The notes: a model not told the origin generated them from the sequence alone. 55,856 bases of DNA from RZYY01 sp036794825 (GCA_036794825.1 DAIRGA010000033.1:1-55856); one strand, 5' to 3'. Shown: positions 45,122 through 55,268, counted from the first letter of the stretch. Numbers and translations are program-made.

Positions 45122-46921
45122 CTAACGCTTTATCACTATCTTTTTTATTGCACTGCTTTTGGCTGAAGTAACCTGAAGCAGATACATCCCCTCTTTAAAG
45201 TCAACGCAGTTGATTGCTTTTACCTGTCCGGGTTGTGGGTCAATGATGGTTTCGGAATAAACCATCCTACCGGCTATATCGCTGATTACCAGTTTTGTGA
45301 TTCCGGTGATGTTTTCGCCGAATAAAATATTGAACTGATTATCAGCCGGTACAGGGTAGGTGCTGAAGTTCAGGTCAGTGCTTTCGAAAACCGAAACGGT
45401 TGAACCGTTTGAAGCCACATTGGAGTAAACACTTGCATATCCACCATTACGTGAACCTGGATTACAACCGTTGGGATGATCAATCCTTATCATGTAATTA
45501 ACTTCACCGGGAGGCGCACTGAAGTCAGTAAATGAAGTGAAACTGGCTGAAAAGGAGGCAACCTGTTCATAATTGCCGGTAGCAGTTTTTCGCATGATCT
45601 TATAGGATGAGTAATTAAACCCGGAATAAGGAGTCCATATCAGGTTCCAGGCATTGTTTGTTCCCTGGTTAATGGTCAGATGGATGGTCTGGTGGTAATC
45701 GCCTGCCGGAAACAGCCTGTTCTCGAAATCTACGAACCCGATTTTGTAACGATAGGGCCTCATACCAGGATTTGAGTTGGTGTCGGTGACCATTGTCATT
45801 TCGTTATATCCAACAGTATCAATCACTTCATAAACATTTGCCTCATCGGTTTCTTTATAAACCAGGAACTCGGATATTATTTCAGATTCAGGTTTCTCCC
45901 AAATGATAACATTAAAGTTGGTAAGGCTGTCGACCGAGACCATACATATCGGCGTCTCCGGGAAAGGGAACATGGTGAACCTCCCACTGGTTGCCTTTGA
46001 GGTTAAAGCGTAGGAATCGGTAATCCTTACCAGGCATTCCTCTGAATTCACATTTGGGGTAAACCATTCATAACTTCCTGAATTTCCCTGACTCATGCCA
46101 TTATTGATAACTTCCCAGGTTTGTCCGTTATTCAGGGAGTATTCGAGGTAACAATATGCTGAATAAGGATTTTCGACGGTCCAGGTGATTGTGTATGGAT
46201 TGTTGGCGTTTACAAGCTCTCCGGCGACCGGGGAAATCAGGTTGTAAACCGGCAGGGGGTTTATTGTAAAAACTTCACTCATGCCAAACTCTGTTGGATC
46301 ATCAGCATTATAAAGTTTAAGGATACATGAATCCGAAGGGGTGTCGGATAAAGTGAGATAGGTAAAGCCCATTTGTACATCAATGTTTTGGGCAACGGGT
46401 GTAAATGTATTGCCATTATCAAGCGATATTTCGGCATTCATCATCGTAAAATCAAAAATGCTCAACAACCAATAAACTATTGTTTCGCTACCCGCAAAAA
46501 TTACTGATGCAGCATTGGGTTCGACAATGACAATCGGCGGAATAATAATGGTAAATGGCTCATCACTCATATCGGTTACAGTGGTATTGCTGACATCGGT
46601 GATCTTCAATTTTGCGTTGGTGGTTGGAAAAGCCGGAACTCCAAAAGTTGCACTGCCGCCGTTAGGTCCTGTTGGGACGTTTCCCATAAAATACCAGATC
46701 GATCCACCATCGTTGGAAAACTCGACTTTTACAGTGCTGCTCAGGCTTTCACCTGTCCAGGCGATAATCTCTGACTGCCCGTAAGTCCAAATCTCACCGC
46801 CATTCGGGGATTGAACAGTTATTGTCTGGGCATTTGTTGACACTGGCATTGATGAAAGCAACAGAATGCCGATAATGATGGATGTGAAGGTTATTGAAGC
46901 TGTCAATTTATAGGTTTTCAT
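45122..46921 (-). CDS. T9SS cargo with repeated Ig-like (Kre9/Knh1-like) domains
   Basis: This 599-residue secreted protein has a signal peptide (to about 31, 'PVSTNAQ'), three Ig-like units of the 'Ser-Thr-rich GPI-anchored' Kre9/Knh1-like kind (about 32-320; 'SPNGGEIWTYGQSEIIAW' and 'SPVAGELVNANNPYTITW' are diagnostic), two fibronectin type III-like domains (about 325-515) and a T9SS type A sorting domain ('FSTYPVPADNQF', with Val replacing the usual Asn of PNP). Likely a surface or extracellular binding protein with unknown ligand. It is flanked on both sides by non-coding repeat remnants and is transcribed alone. Confidence 0.8.
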   Translation of the reverse strand: MKTYKLTASITFTSIIIGILLLSSMPVSTNAQTITVQSPNGGEIWTYGQSEIIAWTGESLSSTVKVEFSNDGGSIWYFMGNVPTGPNGGSATFGVPAFPTTNAKLKITDVSNTTVTDMSDEPFTIIIPPIVIVEPNAASVIFAGSETIVYWLLSIFDFTMMNAEISLDNGNTFTPVAQNIDVQMGFTYLTLSDTPSDSCILKLYNADDPTEFGMSEVFTINPLPVYNLISPVAGELVNANNPYTITWTVENPYSAYCYLEYSLNNGQTWEVINNGMSQGNSGSYEWFTPNVNSEECLVRITDSYALTSKATSGRFTMFPFPETPICMVSVDSLTNFNVIIWEKPESEIISEFLVYKETDEANVYEVIDTVGYNEMTMVTDTNSNPGMRPYRYKIGFVDFENRLFPAGDYHQTIHLTINQGTNNAWNLIWTPYSGFNYSSYKIMRKTATGNYEQVASFSASFTSFTDFSAPPGEVNYMIRIDHPNGCNPGSRNGGYASVYSNVASNGSTVSVFESTDLNFSTYPVPADNQFNILFGENITGITKLVISDIAGRMVYSETIIDPQPGQVKAINCVDFKEGMYLLQVTSAKSSAIKKIVIKR

Positions 46922-47072
46922 AAATCAGGTTATTAGTTGAATAGTAAGTCATTCAAACAAATCAGAAGAAATTTAGTTTTAAATGACGGAAATTAATTAC
47001 TGACTGATGAAAAGCTCCAAAAGGGCAGTCTTTCTGACAGATGCTTTTGGAGAAGTTTAATATTGTGGGGCT

Positions 47073-47225
47073 GTCTCAAAAGTCTGGATTTAACCCCAAG
47101 CCTTAAAAATCAGGAGTTCCCTGCCCCTACCGAAGTTTTGGGATAAATTCCGGGGGCTTGATTTTCGACGCTTTGCCTTTTGCCAAAAGCATCCTCTCTG
47201 GGAGTCCTATGGAACTTTGGGAAGG
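47073..47225. repeat. MITE-like intergenic remnant, member 3
   Basis: It begins GGCTGTCTCAAAAGTCTGG and ends with CATCCTCTCTGGGAGTCCTATGG-type sequence recalling the other members. With the hairpin array at 47304-47571 it fills the 653-bp gap 46922-47574. No gene is visible. Confidence 0.45.
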
Positions 47226-47303
47226 GGTCAAGGGTCAAGAAGTGACGAATATCAATATTAGAGACCATTGTGACAGCTTCTTTTTTGTGTATGAGTAAGC
47301 GAA

Positions 47304-47571
47304 AAACAGCCGGAGCATTGCTGCCCCGGCTGTTTGTTTTGATTGCGATAGTATCGCTCTAAGCGATCCTATCGCTAAACAGAGAAACCAGCCGGTGGTA
47401 GTCATAGAATGGCTGAGAGCCATACTATGAGAATAAAACAGCCGGAGCATCGCTGCCCCGGCTGTTTGTTTTGATTGCGATAGTATCACTCCAAGTGATC
47501 CTGTCGCTAAATTAAAGCGAAATGTTGCCATGAGTAGCGATAGGATCGCCGGAAGCGATACTATCGCTGCT
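47304..47571. repeat. array of three hairpin types downstream of the tail-collar gene
   Basis: Hairpin A (AAACAGCCGG with CCGGCTGTTT) occurs at 47304-47335 and 47436-47467, a period of 132 bp. Hairpin B (GCGATAGTATCGCT with AGCGATCCTATCGC, one mismatch) is at 47345-47375, with a diverged copy after the second A. Hairpin C (ATGGCTGAGAGCCAT) lies between. A last B-like hairpin (AGCGATAGGATCGC with GCGATACTATCGCT) is immediately next to the stop codon at 47575. Hairpin A is followed by T-rich sequence and could terminate transcription. The same array recurs at 55269-55618. Confidence 0.85.
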
Positions 47572-47574
47572 GGT

Positions 47575-50500
47575 TTACATCACCACAATCCTCCTGGTTA
47601 CGATCTCTCCCTTCACTTCGAGCCTTAGCACATACATTCCCGGCTTGAAGTTGCTCAGGTCGAGGACGGCCTCGCTGCCGGTGAAGTGGTTTTGCTCAAT
47701 CAGCCTGCCGTCCATGTCGGTGATCTGGTAATTGACTTTGGTATCGTTTTCGGGAATGGAGACGATTATGTAATCATCGGCGGGGTTGGGATATACCTCA
47801 ACCTGCTGCGACTGTAGTTCGGGTTGAATCAGGTCGAAACCTGTGTTTTCATCGCCCGACTTGAGGAGGGTAGCCAGTTCGACGTTGTCGAAGGTGGCAA
47901 CTGCTGTGCGGTTGGCGTAGATGCTTTCGAGGAATATACCCGCTTTGAGGCAGCCCGTCATGTCGAGGCTACCATTATAACGCTGCTGCCAGGTGGTTCC
48001 GTTGGCCGAGGTGAAGACTTTGGAGTTGGTTCCGTTGCGCTGGATCTTCATCCACTTAATGGTGGCAATCGCGCCCGAGTTGACCATAGCCAGGCCGGGA
48101 TTTTTCCTGTATCCGACAATCACTCTGTTGCTGAGCTGGGTCTTCACGAGTATTGTGCGGTCGTTGTTACCGGTTCCCTGGCGCACTACCACACCGCCCC
48201 AGCCGAGGTTCTGCATCCCGGTCAGGCGGGCGATGATGGTAAACTGTTCATCGCACACATCCTGATAAACGACATGATGTACATCACGGGTTGTGGTGCT
48301 TTGGCCTGTGGCTGAGAGCCGGAATACATCCTGCGGCCAGTTGCTTCCCGGGTAGAAGTCGGTGTTGCCGGATGCCACTGCGTTGGTGTTGGCCACGATC
48401 CAGTTGCCTGCAGTTACTTCAATCGCTTTGTCGGCTGTTTCCCCAGCCAGGCCTGCATCTCCGCTGACAAATGTTCCCGTAAGGGTGGTATTGTCGCCGG
48501 GGAAGGTGAGCTGGTGGTCGGTGTATCGGAAGGCGCCTGTTGATGTTCCGGAGGGGATGGTCACCTGCAGAGGGGCAAAGCTGTTGCTGCCGGTGGAGGA
48601 TGTTGACATCTGGATAATTGTGGCAGCACTGACGTTGGTCGGGTTGCCATATTCATCGTGGATGGTAATGGTGTAGTCGCCCGATTGTACTCCTGCCGAA
48701 AGAACATCCGGTCCGGTGATGGCAAAGCTGGCCGGATCTGAGGGCAGGATGGTAAAGGTGGGGGAGGTGGTTGCAGCATCGAGGCTGGTGGCTGATGCCG
48801 TGAGGACTTTGTCGGTTCCTGCCAGGTCAATGCTCAGCCCGGCAAAGGTTGCGATTCCGCTCACAGCGTTCATCACGGTGGTTCCGTTCAGCGTTCCTGT
48901 GCCGGAGGTCAGCGTCAAAGCGACTTCATGTGTGGCAGTGGGGACGGTGTTTCCGGTTGCATCCTGGATGGTAACTACTGGCTGCTGCGCAAATGGCTGA
49001 TTGGCAACGGTGCTGGCCGGGGGCTGGGTGGTGAAGGCCAGCTTTGCAGGCGGGCCGGGGACAAATTCTACCTGTGCTGACTGCGGGCAGGCACCCGGAC
49101 AGCGGGCTGTAACCGTGGCCAAACCCACCACAGACGCAGACCTCAGGTGCAGAATCACCTGGCCGTTGGCATCGGTGGTAGCGGTTACCGTTGAGGGTAG
49201 TTCGGTAAGACCATCCATCAGTGTTCCATAGTCGGTTTCCACACTGATTACCTGGTTGGCCAATGGCGCAGTGCCATGATCGAGCAAGGTGATGGTAAGG
49301 GTGGCCGTGCTCACCCCATCGGCGATGATGGAGGTTGGATCGGCAACCACATCAAAAATAATTCCCCTCACGCTGAACAGGTTGCTTTCGCCGGTAATGC
49401 CACTGGCGGTTCCGGTTCCAGTTGCGCTGGCGCTCAGTTTGACATCAAAACCAGGAATGTCGCTCAGGCCAGAGTAGAGGATGTTGCTGAAAGTCAGTTC
49501 GTTTTCACCAATGTTCAATACTTTCTCTACAGGATCTCCAATAGCACCCTGTACGCTCAAGGTTCCGGTGACAAGTCCGCCTTCACCGGTGAGTGTTACT
49601 GTCACCGTTCCAACAGTATTAGGAGTGGGATTGTCGTAGCTATCCACCAGCGTCAGCTTTACATCAAAAGGTATGTTCTGCAGTTTAGGACTGGTAATGT
49701 CGCTGTCATCGGTTTCGGTGACCAGGAATCTGTGCGGCGGACCGGGTTGGATCGACGCTGTGGCGGTTGGTGAGCCGGCCAGGGTGAGCGTGTAGTTGTC
49801 CTTATCGGCACCATCAAGGCTGGCTGCGGTGATGGTAACGGTGTGGGTTCCTACCAGTTGTGAGGCAAAATTGAGCTCCATGCCGGTGAGGGAAACATCA
49901 TCCGAACCAACAACACCCACCAGGGTGAGGTTGTTCTCATCAAACTCAGCATCGGTGTTGGTGTCGTAAATCTTATCCTTTGCCGTAAAGGCGCCTCCGA
50001 TGGTGAGCTCTTTGGGCTCTACGGTTAAGGTGTGCGGTGCGGTTTCGGCCTGGCTGCAAACGCCGCTTTTCACCACCGCCCGGTATTGCCATGTGCCCAC
50101 CGATGTAGGGGTTTCACTGTAGATGGCATCTGTATGGGCAATATCTGTCCAGCCCCCCGAAGTTCCATACCTTTTTTGCCATTTCTGGATATCACCGGTA
50201 TAACCCGAAAGTGTCAGATCGCCGGTAGTTGAGCCATAGATAACGGAACTGTTTCCGCTGATGCTTCCGGCAACGGTCGCAGGATCAACATTAACAGTGT
50301 ATTGGGCGGAAGCAGTCTGCGGGTTGCAGGCATTGTTGCTGGTTACCGTCAGGGTGAGGGTGATGGTTTTGCCTCCGTCGGCTGATACGGGATTGTAGGT
50401 TGGGGTCAGCGTGGTGGCCTGGGTCAGGGTGCCGCTTCCGTTGTGCGTCCAGAGGATGGTTCCGTTGGATGAAGAGGCGCCGCTTACTTGGTGTGAACTA

Positions 50501-53500
50501 GTTTCACAAATCGTGGCACTGCCGCCGGCTGAAGCAGTGGGCAGAGGATTAACCGTTATTGAATAAGTTGCCGTGGCAGTTGCTGTTCCGCAGGTGTTGT
50601 TGCTGGTAACAGTCATGGTCAGGAGAACGGTGTTGCCCACTTCGCCTGCATCCGGGGTGTAGGTGGGCGTGAGCGTGGTTTCGTCACTCAGCGAACCGGC
50701 GCCGTTGTGCGTCCAGAGGATGGTTCCGTTAGATGAAGATGCGCCGCTTACAGTTGCTGAGCCATTGACACAGACCGACTGGCTGCCGCCGGATGTGGCG
50801 GTTGGCAACGGATCAACCGTTACAATTACCTCATTCGTTAATTGCCGCTCACATTCCGTACATGAAATCGAACCACTAACCCACACAGTGACTGGATTCA
50901 TATTTACCAAAGTACCTGTTCGTCCATTTCCGGTGACGTCACCTGTAAAAGAATTTCCGGTTCCTTCAGCAAAATTGTAGTAAGCCAGCAAACCCGATTC
51001 GTTGCCAACCAGGCAGCGATTCATGGATTCCTGGATCTGGGCTTGTGATCGGGTAACATTCCAAATTCTGACTTCATCAATTTTTCCATTATAATAACCG
51101 TCGACAGGATATTGCGATCTACCGATCCAGTTGTTGACAGTGGCGCCCAGGCTGGCCGGTGTGTAGCTGAATGCATTGTTTTGTGCAACAAGCGCTCCGT
51201 TGATGTACATTATTGCCTGGTTGCCGTTCAGGGTAACTGCAATGTGTGTCCAGGTATTCAAAGGCAAAGCTGATGGCGCCGTGACCTGTTGCTCGCCTGC
51301 ACCAATGTTTATGACAAAGCGTGGAACTCCCGTAAAGCCTATGGAAGAGGTAAGAAAGATATTAAACCCGGCAGCGTTTCCAAAATCAAATATCCTTTGC
51401 CAGAGGTTGTTTCCTTTTTGATAAATCCATGCCTCGTAGGTGAAATTGGTTACGCTGCTCAGGTCTTGCTGAAAACTGATGTAATCGTTGGTTCCATCCA
51501 TTTCCAATGCTGACGAAACCGGCTTTTCGGCCAATATATTAAATGTCGTGGTGTTGGTAAGGGTACCGGTACTAAAAGTCAAAGCATTTCCGGTTCCGGC
51601 CATTGGCCCACTGACGATCGAATTATCGGAGCTGTTTCTGAGATAATAGGTCGTTCCGGCTTGCGAACTCCCAATAATTACTTCACCTGAAGTATTGAAA
51701 CAAATAACTTCGGGGTTGGCAGTAACGCTCTGATCTGCAATCTGTAGTACGTTTATCTGGAGCAGATTCGACTCCACCCATTCACTTTCGCATTCTACTT
51801 TTGCCAGCCTGCGAAACCAAGTAGTCTGGGTAACTGTACCAAAATGGGTGTAAGTTTCGAAAACTGCTCCAGGGATATCATCAAAAGTAGGACTTACCGT
51901 ACTGATCTGCCATTGGTATTCCAGATCGCCTACAAATCCTGATGCTGGGGAAACGCTGGTAAATGGTGTGGGAACATCGCCTATGCAAACAACCTGACTT
52001 GCAGCAATTTGCCCCCCATTGGTTGGATTAATATTTTTTTCGCCCTGGAATTCATAAGCGCCCATATCAACGATTCCATTATTGTAAAAACGTGGGCTTC
52101 CATCCAGATCGGTGGTGATTCCGGAGGGTACAGATGCATTGTCGCCTGCGTTGATGGCCGGGGAGCAGGCTTGCAACCGAAGGTTTCCTGACGTGGTTGG
52201 GGCTGTGGCTGGATCAACTGGTGTGATGAATAGCGGATCAATATCTATATTGTTAAAACCGCTGCCACCCGAATTGGCAATAAGACTGTAATAAACACTC
52301 GGATAACTGTCCAGGTTTTGAATTGAAGCGAAGGGAGAAATTGTGCTGCCTGCGGCACTGTTATTCCATATGATGCAGTTTATCAGCACAGGATTAGCAA
52401 GATCAAAATTAAGCATTCCCCCACCACCATAATTGGCCTTATTACCTGAAAAACTGCAATTGATAAGGGTAGGAGAGCATTGATCATTAAGCATCCCGCC
52501 CCCCTCATTCGCGCTGTTTCCCGAAAAGATGCAATTTCTCAGCGTTGGTTGGGAAAAATAATTGTACATGCCACCACCCCAGCCGCCGGCACTATTTCCT
52601 ATGAAGCTGCAATTGAGTATTAAGGGAGAAGAGCTGTGGTTAAACATCCCCCCGCCAAAGTCTGCAAAGCTGTTCAAAAAGACACAATCGACTATTGAAG
52701 GAGAGGAAGAATTATTGTACATCCCTCTACTACGGCCAACGATCCCTCCAGCATCAGCACCTCCACTAATAGTGAAACCGTTGAGGATGGCTGTGTTGTT
52801 GAGGCCTGTATTAAAAAAGACATTGTGACTGTTGTCGTTGTTATCGCCTTGCGTTCCTATATCCCCGCTGAGGATGGTTTCGTTGAGCACGAAATCACGT
52901 TCTGCGAGGTCGAAAGTAGCATGGTCTTCCGTTCCGTTAAAACCACCATAAATAGCCACCCCGTTTTTCATCGAAAACGAAATGGCCCGGTTAGTGCCGG
53001 TGGTAGGTTTATAAGTACCTGAGGCAACCCACACTTCAGTTACACATTGCGCGTTGATGGCAGTTTGCAACTGGCTGCCACTAAAGGCGTTGTCCCAGCT
53101 ACTGCCGTTCATAAGCCCTGCGCCGCTTTCGGTTACAAAAAGCCGGGTTGGATTTACAGTAACCTGTACCACATTCGACTCCACCCACAAACTGACGCTG
53201 GTACCTTTGGCTAACCTCCGAAACCATGTGGTTTGGGTTACTGTTTCAACATGGGTGTATGTCTCAGAAACTGCTCCCGGTATATCCACAAAAGTAGGAC
53301 TTACAGTGCTGATCTGCCACTTGTACTCCAATTCACCAACAAAACCTGTTGCCGGTGAAATACTCGTAAAAGGAGATGGAACAGCTCCATAGCAGATGGT
53401 CTGGTCAGCAGCAATTTCACCGCCATCGAGTAGGTAGACAGTATGTGTATGGCTCGGGAGATTCAAGCTCGTCAGTGTGACCGTCTCGCCTCCCCACCGC

Positions 53501-54762
53501 TGGCCGAGCAGCACCGGCGACAGGCCCGGCCCATTTCCAGCTCCGACCGGTACGCGGCCGCGCATGTCCGGCAGAGCGAAGGTCGTTAATCCGTCACCAC
53601 CGTATGTTGTGCCGAGTACGTTAAAGAGTGCTTGATTCGAGGAGATTTGCAAGAGCGACCCGTCGGCTTCTGCCCACCCGTTTGGAAGGCCCCAGCCAGC
53701 AGCGTATGGCCGCACTTGTCCGATTAGAGGAATCGCAGCAATGCCGCCCGATTGAGAAGGGTAAATACCAGACGTGCAGATGATGTACCTGATGGCCAGA
53801 TACGGCTGGCGGTTTTCGATGGGATTACCACTGCCGGCAGGGTTGGTGTTGCCGCCACCTGACAATGAATGAGTATGACCCGGGAGCTGGTTGATCGTCA
53901 TCATGACAGACGGGGTTCCCGCCTGCTGTCCGATTACAAAAGATGACAATCCCGGCCCGTTTCCGGCTCCTACCGGCACGCGGCCGCGAAGGTCCGGCAG
54001 GGCGAAGGTCGTTAGTCCGTCACCACCGTAAGTTGTTCCGAGTAGGTTGAAGAGTGCAGTATTTTGGTCTATCGAAAGTAGCGATCCATTCGCAAAGTAA
54101 CCGCCAGGTGAAAAATTGCCGGCGAACATGCGGATTTCGGAGAAGATCGGGAAGATACCGTCTACTGCCATTACGAAGTTTATCCCGACGTACGGCTGAA
54201 GATTGTTAAACGACTGACTGCCGCCGGTGGCTTCCGTTGCACCTCCACCCGAAAGTGTGTGGCTGTGGGAGGCCATCTGGGCGGAAGTCAACGTAACTGT
54301 CTCGCTTCCTCCCCACTCTCCGAGATATACTTGCGGCAGTCCCGGCCCTTGTCCCATTCCGACCGGTATGCGGCCGCGGAGATCCGGCAGGGCGAAGGTC
54401 GTTTGTCCGTTACCGCCGTAGGTTGTTCCGAGCAGGCTGAAGAGTGCAGTATTTTGTGCGATCTGGAGCACCGCCCCATTTGCGAACATGTATCCTGCCG
54501 GAGCAAAATTGCCGGCGAACAAGAAGATTTCACCGAGGTATGGGGTATCCTGATCGAAGTCGCTTCCATCTCGCAAAGGGTAAATACCAGTAACGGCGAT
54601 TATGTAGTTCAGCGCCAGCGAAGGCTGTATAGTGCTGAACGGTTGATTACCACCCTCAGGTCCGGTGACTGCTTGGGCATTGGTGGTCTGAACCGGTAAA
54701 ATGGCTAAGAGCCACACGAACAACGGCAGTATAACTGCCCTTAAATGATACCTGTTTTTCAT
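47575..54762 (-). CDS. giant T9SS cargo with three phage-tail-collar domains
   Basis: This 2395-residue secreted protein has a signal peptide (to about 30, 'VQTTNAQ'), three tail-collar/microcystin-dependent-protein-like domains (about 75-169, 208-299, 347-440; each with 'NTALF.LLGTTYGG', 'TTFALPDLRGR' and a HSH/HTH motif), an Ig-like domain, a beta-helix with choice-of-anchor Q end (about 545-905), a second Ig-like unit, a LamG/concanavalin-like domain (about 1086-1290), two PKD-like Ig repeats, a YDG-like repeat (about 1580-1670), a Big-1-like invasin domain (about 1800-1890), a DUF1349-like region (about 2130-2300) and a T9SS type A sorting domain ('VEVYPNPADDY'). The ATG at 54762 is preferred: the frame extends to 54858, but that stretch overlaps a broken gene and would bury the signal peptide. 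It probably forms a fibrous surface adhesin; ligand unknown. Confidence 0.85.
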   Translation of the reverse strand: MKNRYHLRAVILPLFVWLLAILPVQTTNAQAVTGPEGGNQPFSTIQPSLALNYIIAVTGIYPLRDGSDFDQDTPYLGEIFLFAGNFAPAGYMFANGAVLQIAQNTALFSLLGTTYGGNGQTTFALPDLRGRIPVGMGQGPGLPQVYLGEWGGSETVTLTSAQMASHSHTLSGGGATEATGGSQSFNNLQPYVGINFVMAVDGIFPIFSEIRMFAGNFSPGGYFANGSLLSIDQNTALFNLLGTTYGGDGLTTFALPDLRGRVPVGAGNGPGLSSFVIGQQAGTPSVMMTINQLPGHTHSLSGGGNTNPAGSGNPIENRQPYLAIRYIICTSGIYPSQSGGIAAIPLIGQVRPYAAGWGLPNGWAEADGSLLQISSNQALFNVLGTTYGGDGLTTFALPDMRGRVPVGAGNGPGLSPVLLGQRWGGETVTLTSLNLPSHTHTVYLLDGGEIAADQTICYGAVPSPFTSISPATGFVGELEYKWQISTVSPTFVDIPGAVSETYTHVETVTQTTWFRRLAKGTSVSLWVESNVVQVTVNPTRLFVTESGAGLMNGSSWDNAFSGSQLQTAINAQCVTEVWVASGTYKPTTGTNRAISFSMKNGVAIYGGFNGTEDHATFDLAERDFVLNETILSGDIGTQGDNNDNSHNVFFNTGLNNTAILNGFTISGGADAGGIVGRSRGMYNNSSSPSIVDCVFLNSFADFGGGMFNHSSSPLILNCSFIGNSAGGWGGGMYNYFSQPTLRNCIFSGNSANEGGGMLNDQCSPTLINCSFSGNKANYGGGGMLNFDLANPVLINCIIWNNSAAGSTISPFASIQNLDSYPSVYYSLIANSGGSGFNNIDIDPLFITPVDPATAPTTSGNLRLQACSPAINAGDNASVPSGITTDLDGSPRFYNNGIVDMGAYEFQGEKNINPTNGGQIAASQVVCIGDVPTPFTSVSPASGFVGDLEYQWQISTVSPTFDDIPGAVFETYTHFGTVTQTTWFRRLAKVECESEWVESNLLQINVLQIADQSVTANPEVICFNTSGEVIIGSSQAGTTYYLRNSSDNSIVSGPMAGTGNALTFSTGTLTNTTTFNILAEKPVSSALEMDGTNDYISFQQDLSSVTNFTYEAWIYQKGNNLWQRIFDFGNAAGFNIFLTSSIGFTGVPRFVINIGAGEQQVTAPSALPLNTWTHIAVTLNGNQAIMYINGALVAQNNAFSYTPASLGATVNNWIGRSQYPVDGYYNGKIDEVRIWNVTRSQAQIQESMNRCLVGNESGLLAYYNFAEGTGNSFTGDVTGNGRTGTLVNMNPVTVWVSGSISCTECERQLTNEVIVTVDPLPTATSGGSQSVCVNGSATVSGASSSNGTILWTHNGAGSLSDETTLTPTYTPDAGEVGNTVLLTMTVTSNNTCGTATATATYSITVNPLPTASAGGSATICETSSHQVSGASSSNGTILWTHNGSGTLTQATTLTPTYNPVSADGGKTITLTLTVTSNNACNPQTASAQYTVNVDPATVAGSISGNSSVIYGSTTGDLTLSGYTGDIQKWQKRYGTSGGWTDIAHTDAIYSETPTSVGTWQYRAVVKSGVCSQAETAPHTLTVEPKELTIGGAFTAKDKIYDTNTDAEFDENNLTLVGVVGSDDVSLTGMELNFASQLVGTHTVTITAASLDGADKDNYTLTLAGSPTATASIQPGPPHRFLVTETDDSDITSPKLQNIPFDVKLTLVDSYDNPTPNTVGTVTVTLTGEGGLVTGTLSVQGAIGDPVEKVLNIGENELTFSNILYSGLSDIPGFDVKLSASATGTGTASGITGESNLFSVRGIIFDVVADPTSIIADGVSTATLTITLLDHGTAPLANQVISVETDYGTLMDGLTELPSTVTATTDANGQVILHLRSASVVGLATVTARCPGACPQSAQVEFVPGPPAKLAFTTQPPASTVANQPFAQQPVVTIQDATGNTVPTATHEVALTLTSGTGTLNGTTVMNAVSGIATFAGLSIDLAGTDKVLTASATSLDAATTSPTFTILPSDPASFAITGPDVLSAGVQSGDYTITIHDEYGNPTNVSAATIIQMSTSSTGSNSFAPLQVTIPSGTSTGAFRYTDHQLTFPGDNTTLTGTFVSGDAGLAGETADKAIEVTAGNWIVANTNAVASGNTDFYPGSNWPQDVFRLSATGQSTTTRDVHHVVYQDVCDEQFTIIARLTGMQNLGWGGVVVRQGTGNNDRTILVKTQLSNRVIVGYRKNPGLAMVNSGAIATIKWMKIQRNGTNSKVFTSANGTTWQQRYNGSLDMTGCLKAGIFLESIYANRTAVATFDNVELATLLKSGDENTGFDLIQPELQSQQVEVYPNPADDYIIVSIPENDTKVNYQITDMDGRLIEQNHFTGSEAVLDLSNFKPGMYVLRLEVKGEIVTRRIVVM

Positions 54763-54767
54763 GATGT

Positions 54768-55094
54768 TTATGATTTTGATTTGTAAAAGCTTGAAAATTT
54801 GTACACTAATAAATCTTTTTCGAGATAGACTATGTTGCTTGGAAGTGATTGCTGCCACTCACCGTTGTCCAGCCGGTATTTCACAAAAACCCAGGCAGTG
54901 TCCCAGTTATTGGGCGCCGGGGAGGTGCGCCAGGAGTTCTCCCAGCTCAGATCAAACTGCATCAGGGTATAGTCATCGGTCGTGTTTTGCACATTAAGGC
55001 TGATGTTGCTAACCGTGATGTTGTTGGCTTTCTATCCGCTGAGAACTCCGAAAAACATTAGGAAAAGTGTAAAGAGGTAAAAGTTTAGTTTCAT
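54768..55094 (-). pseudogene. broken N-terminal fragment of a SUMF1-associated secreted protein
   Basis: From the ATG at 55094 the frame reads a signal peptide (MKLNFYLFTLFLMFFGVLSG), then an in-frame TAG, then 'KANNITVSNISLNVQN' and 'LMQFDLSWENSWRTSPAPNN', 'WDTAWVFVKYRLDNGEWQ', after which similarity ends and the frame stops at 54768. I recognise the 'FDLSWENSWR...APNNWD.AWVFVK' block as the N-terminal region of Bacteroidota formylglycine-generating-enzyme-like (SUMF1) secreted proteins. The enzyme domain is absent, apparently replaced by the tail-collar gene. It is both stop-interrupted and 3'-truncated. It may still supply the promoter for the downstream gene. Confidence 0.7.
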
Positions 55095-55268
55095 AAGATG
55101 TGAGTTTATCCATTAAGAATTAATTATTAATCAGTTACAATAATTATTTAGAATAATTATGAATTGACAAATGAAAGCTAATTATCAAAGGGTGGTTGTT
55201 AATGAAAAGTTAAATCATTAGTTTTTAGGATTTTTTAAGTAAAGGAGGGCCGCTTTGCCGCTATTCAA

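Noticed and set aside
53400..54650. A prophage, suggested by tail-collar domains
   Set aside because: There are no other phage genes. The domains follow a signal peptide and share a frame with a T9SS sorting domain, so this is a cellular surface protein.
54763..54858. A longer N-terminus of the giant protein
   Set aside because: It would hide the signal peptide behind 32 residues and overlaps the SUMF1-type gene fragment in another frame.
54768..54992. A functional 74-residue gene
   Set aside because: Reading further upstream shows the proper start and signal peptide at 55094 and an in-frame TAG between, so it is a broken gene fragment.
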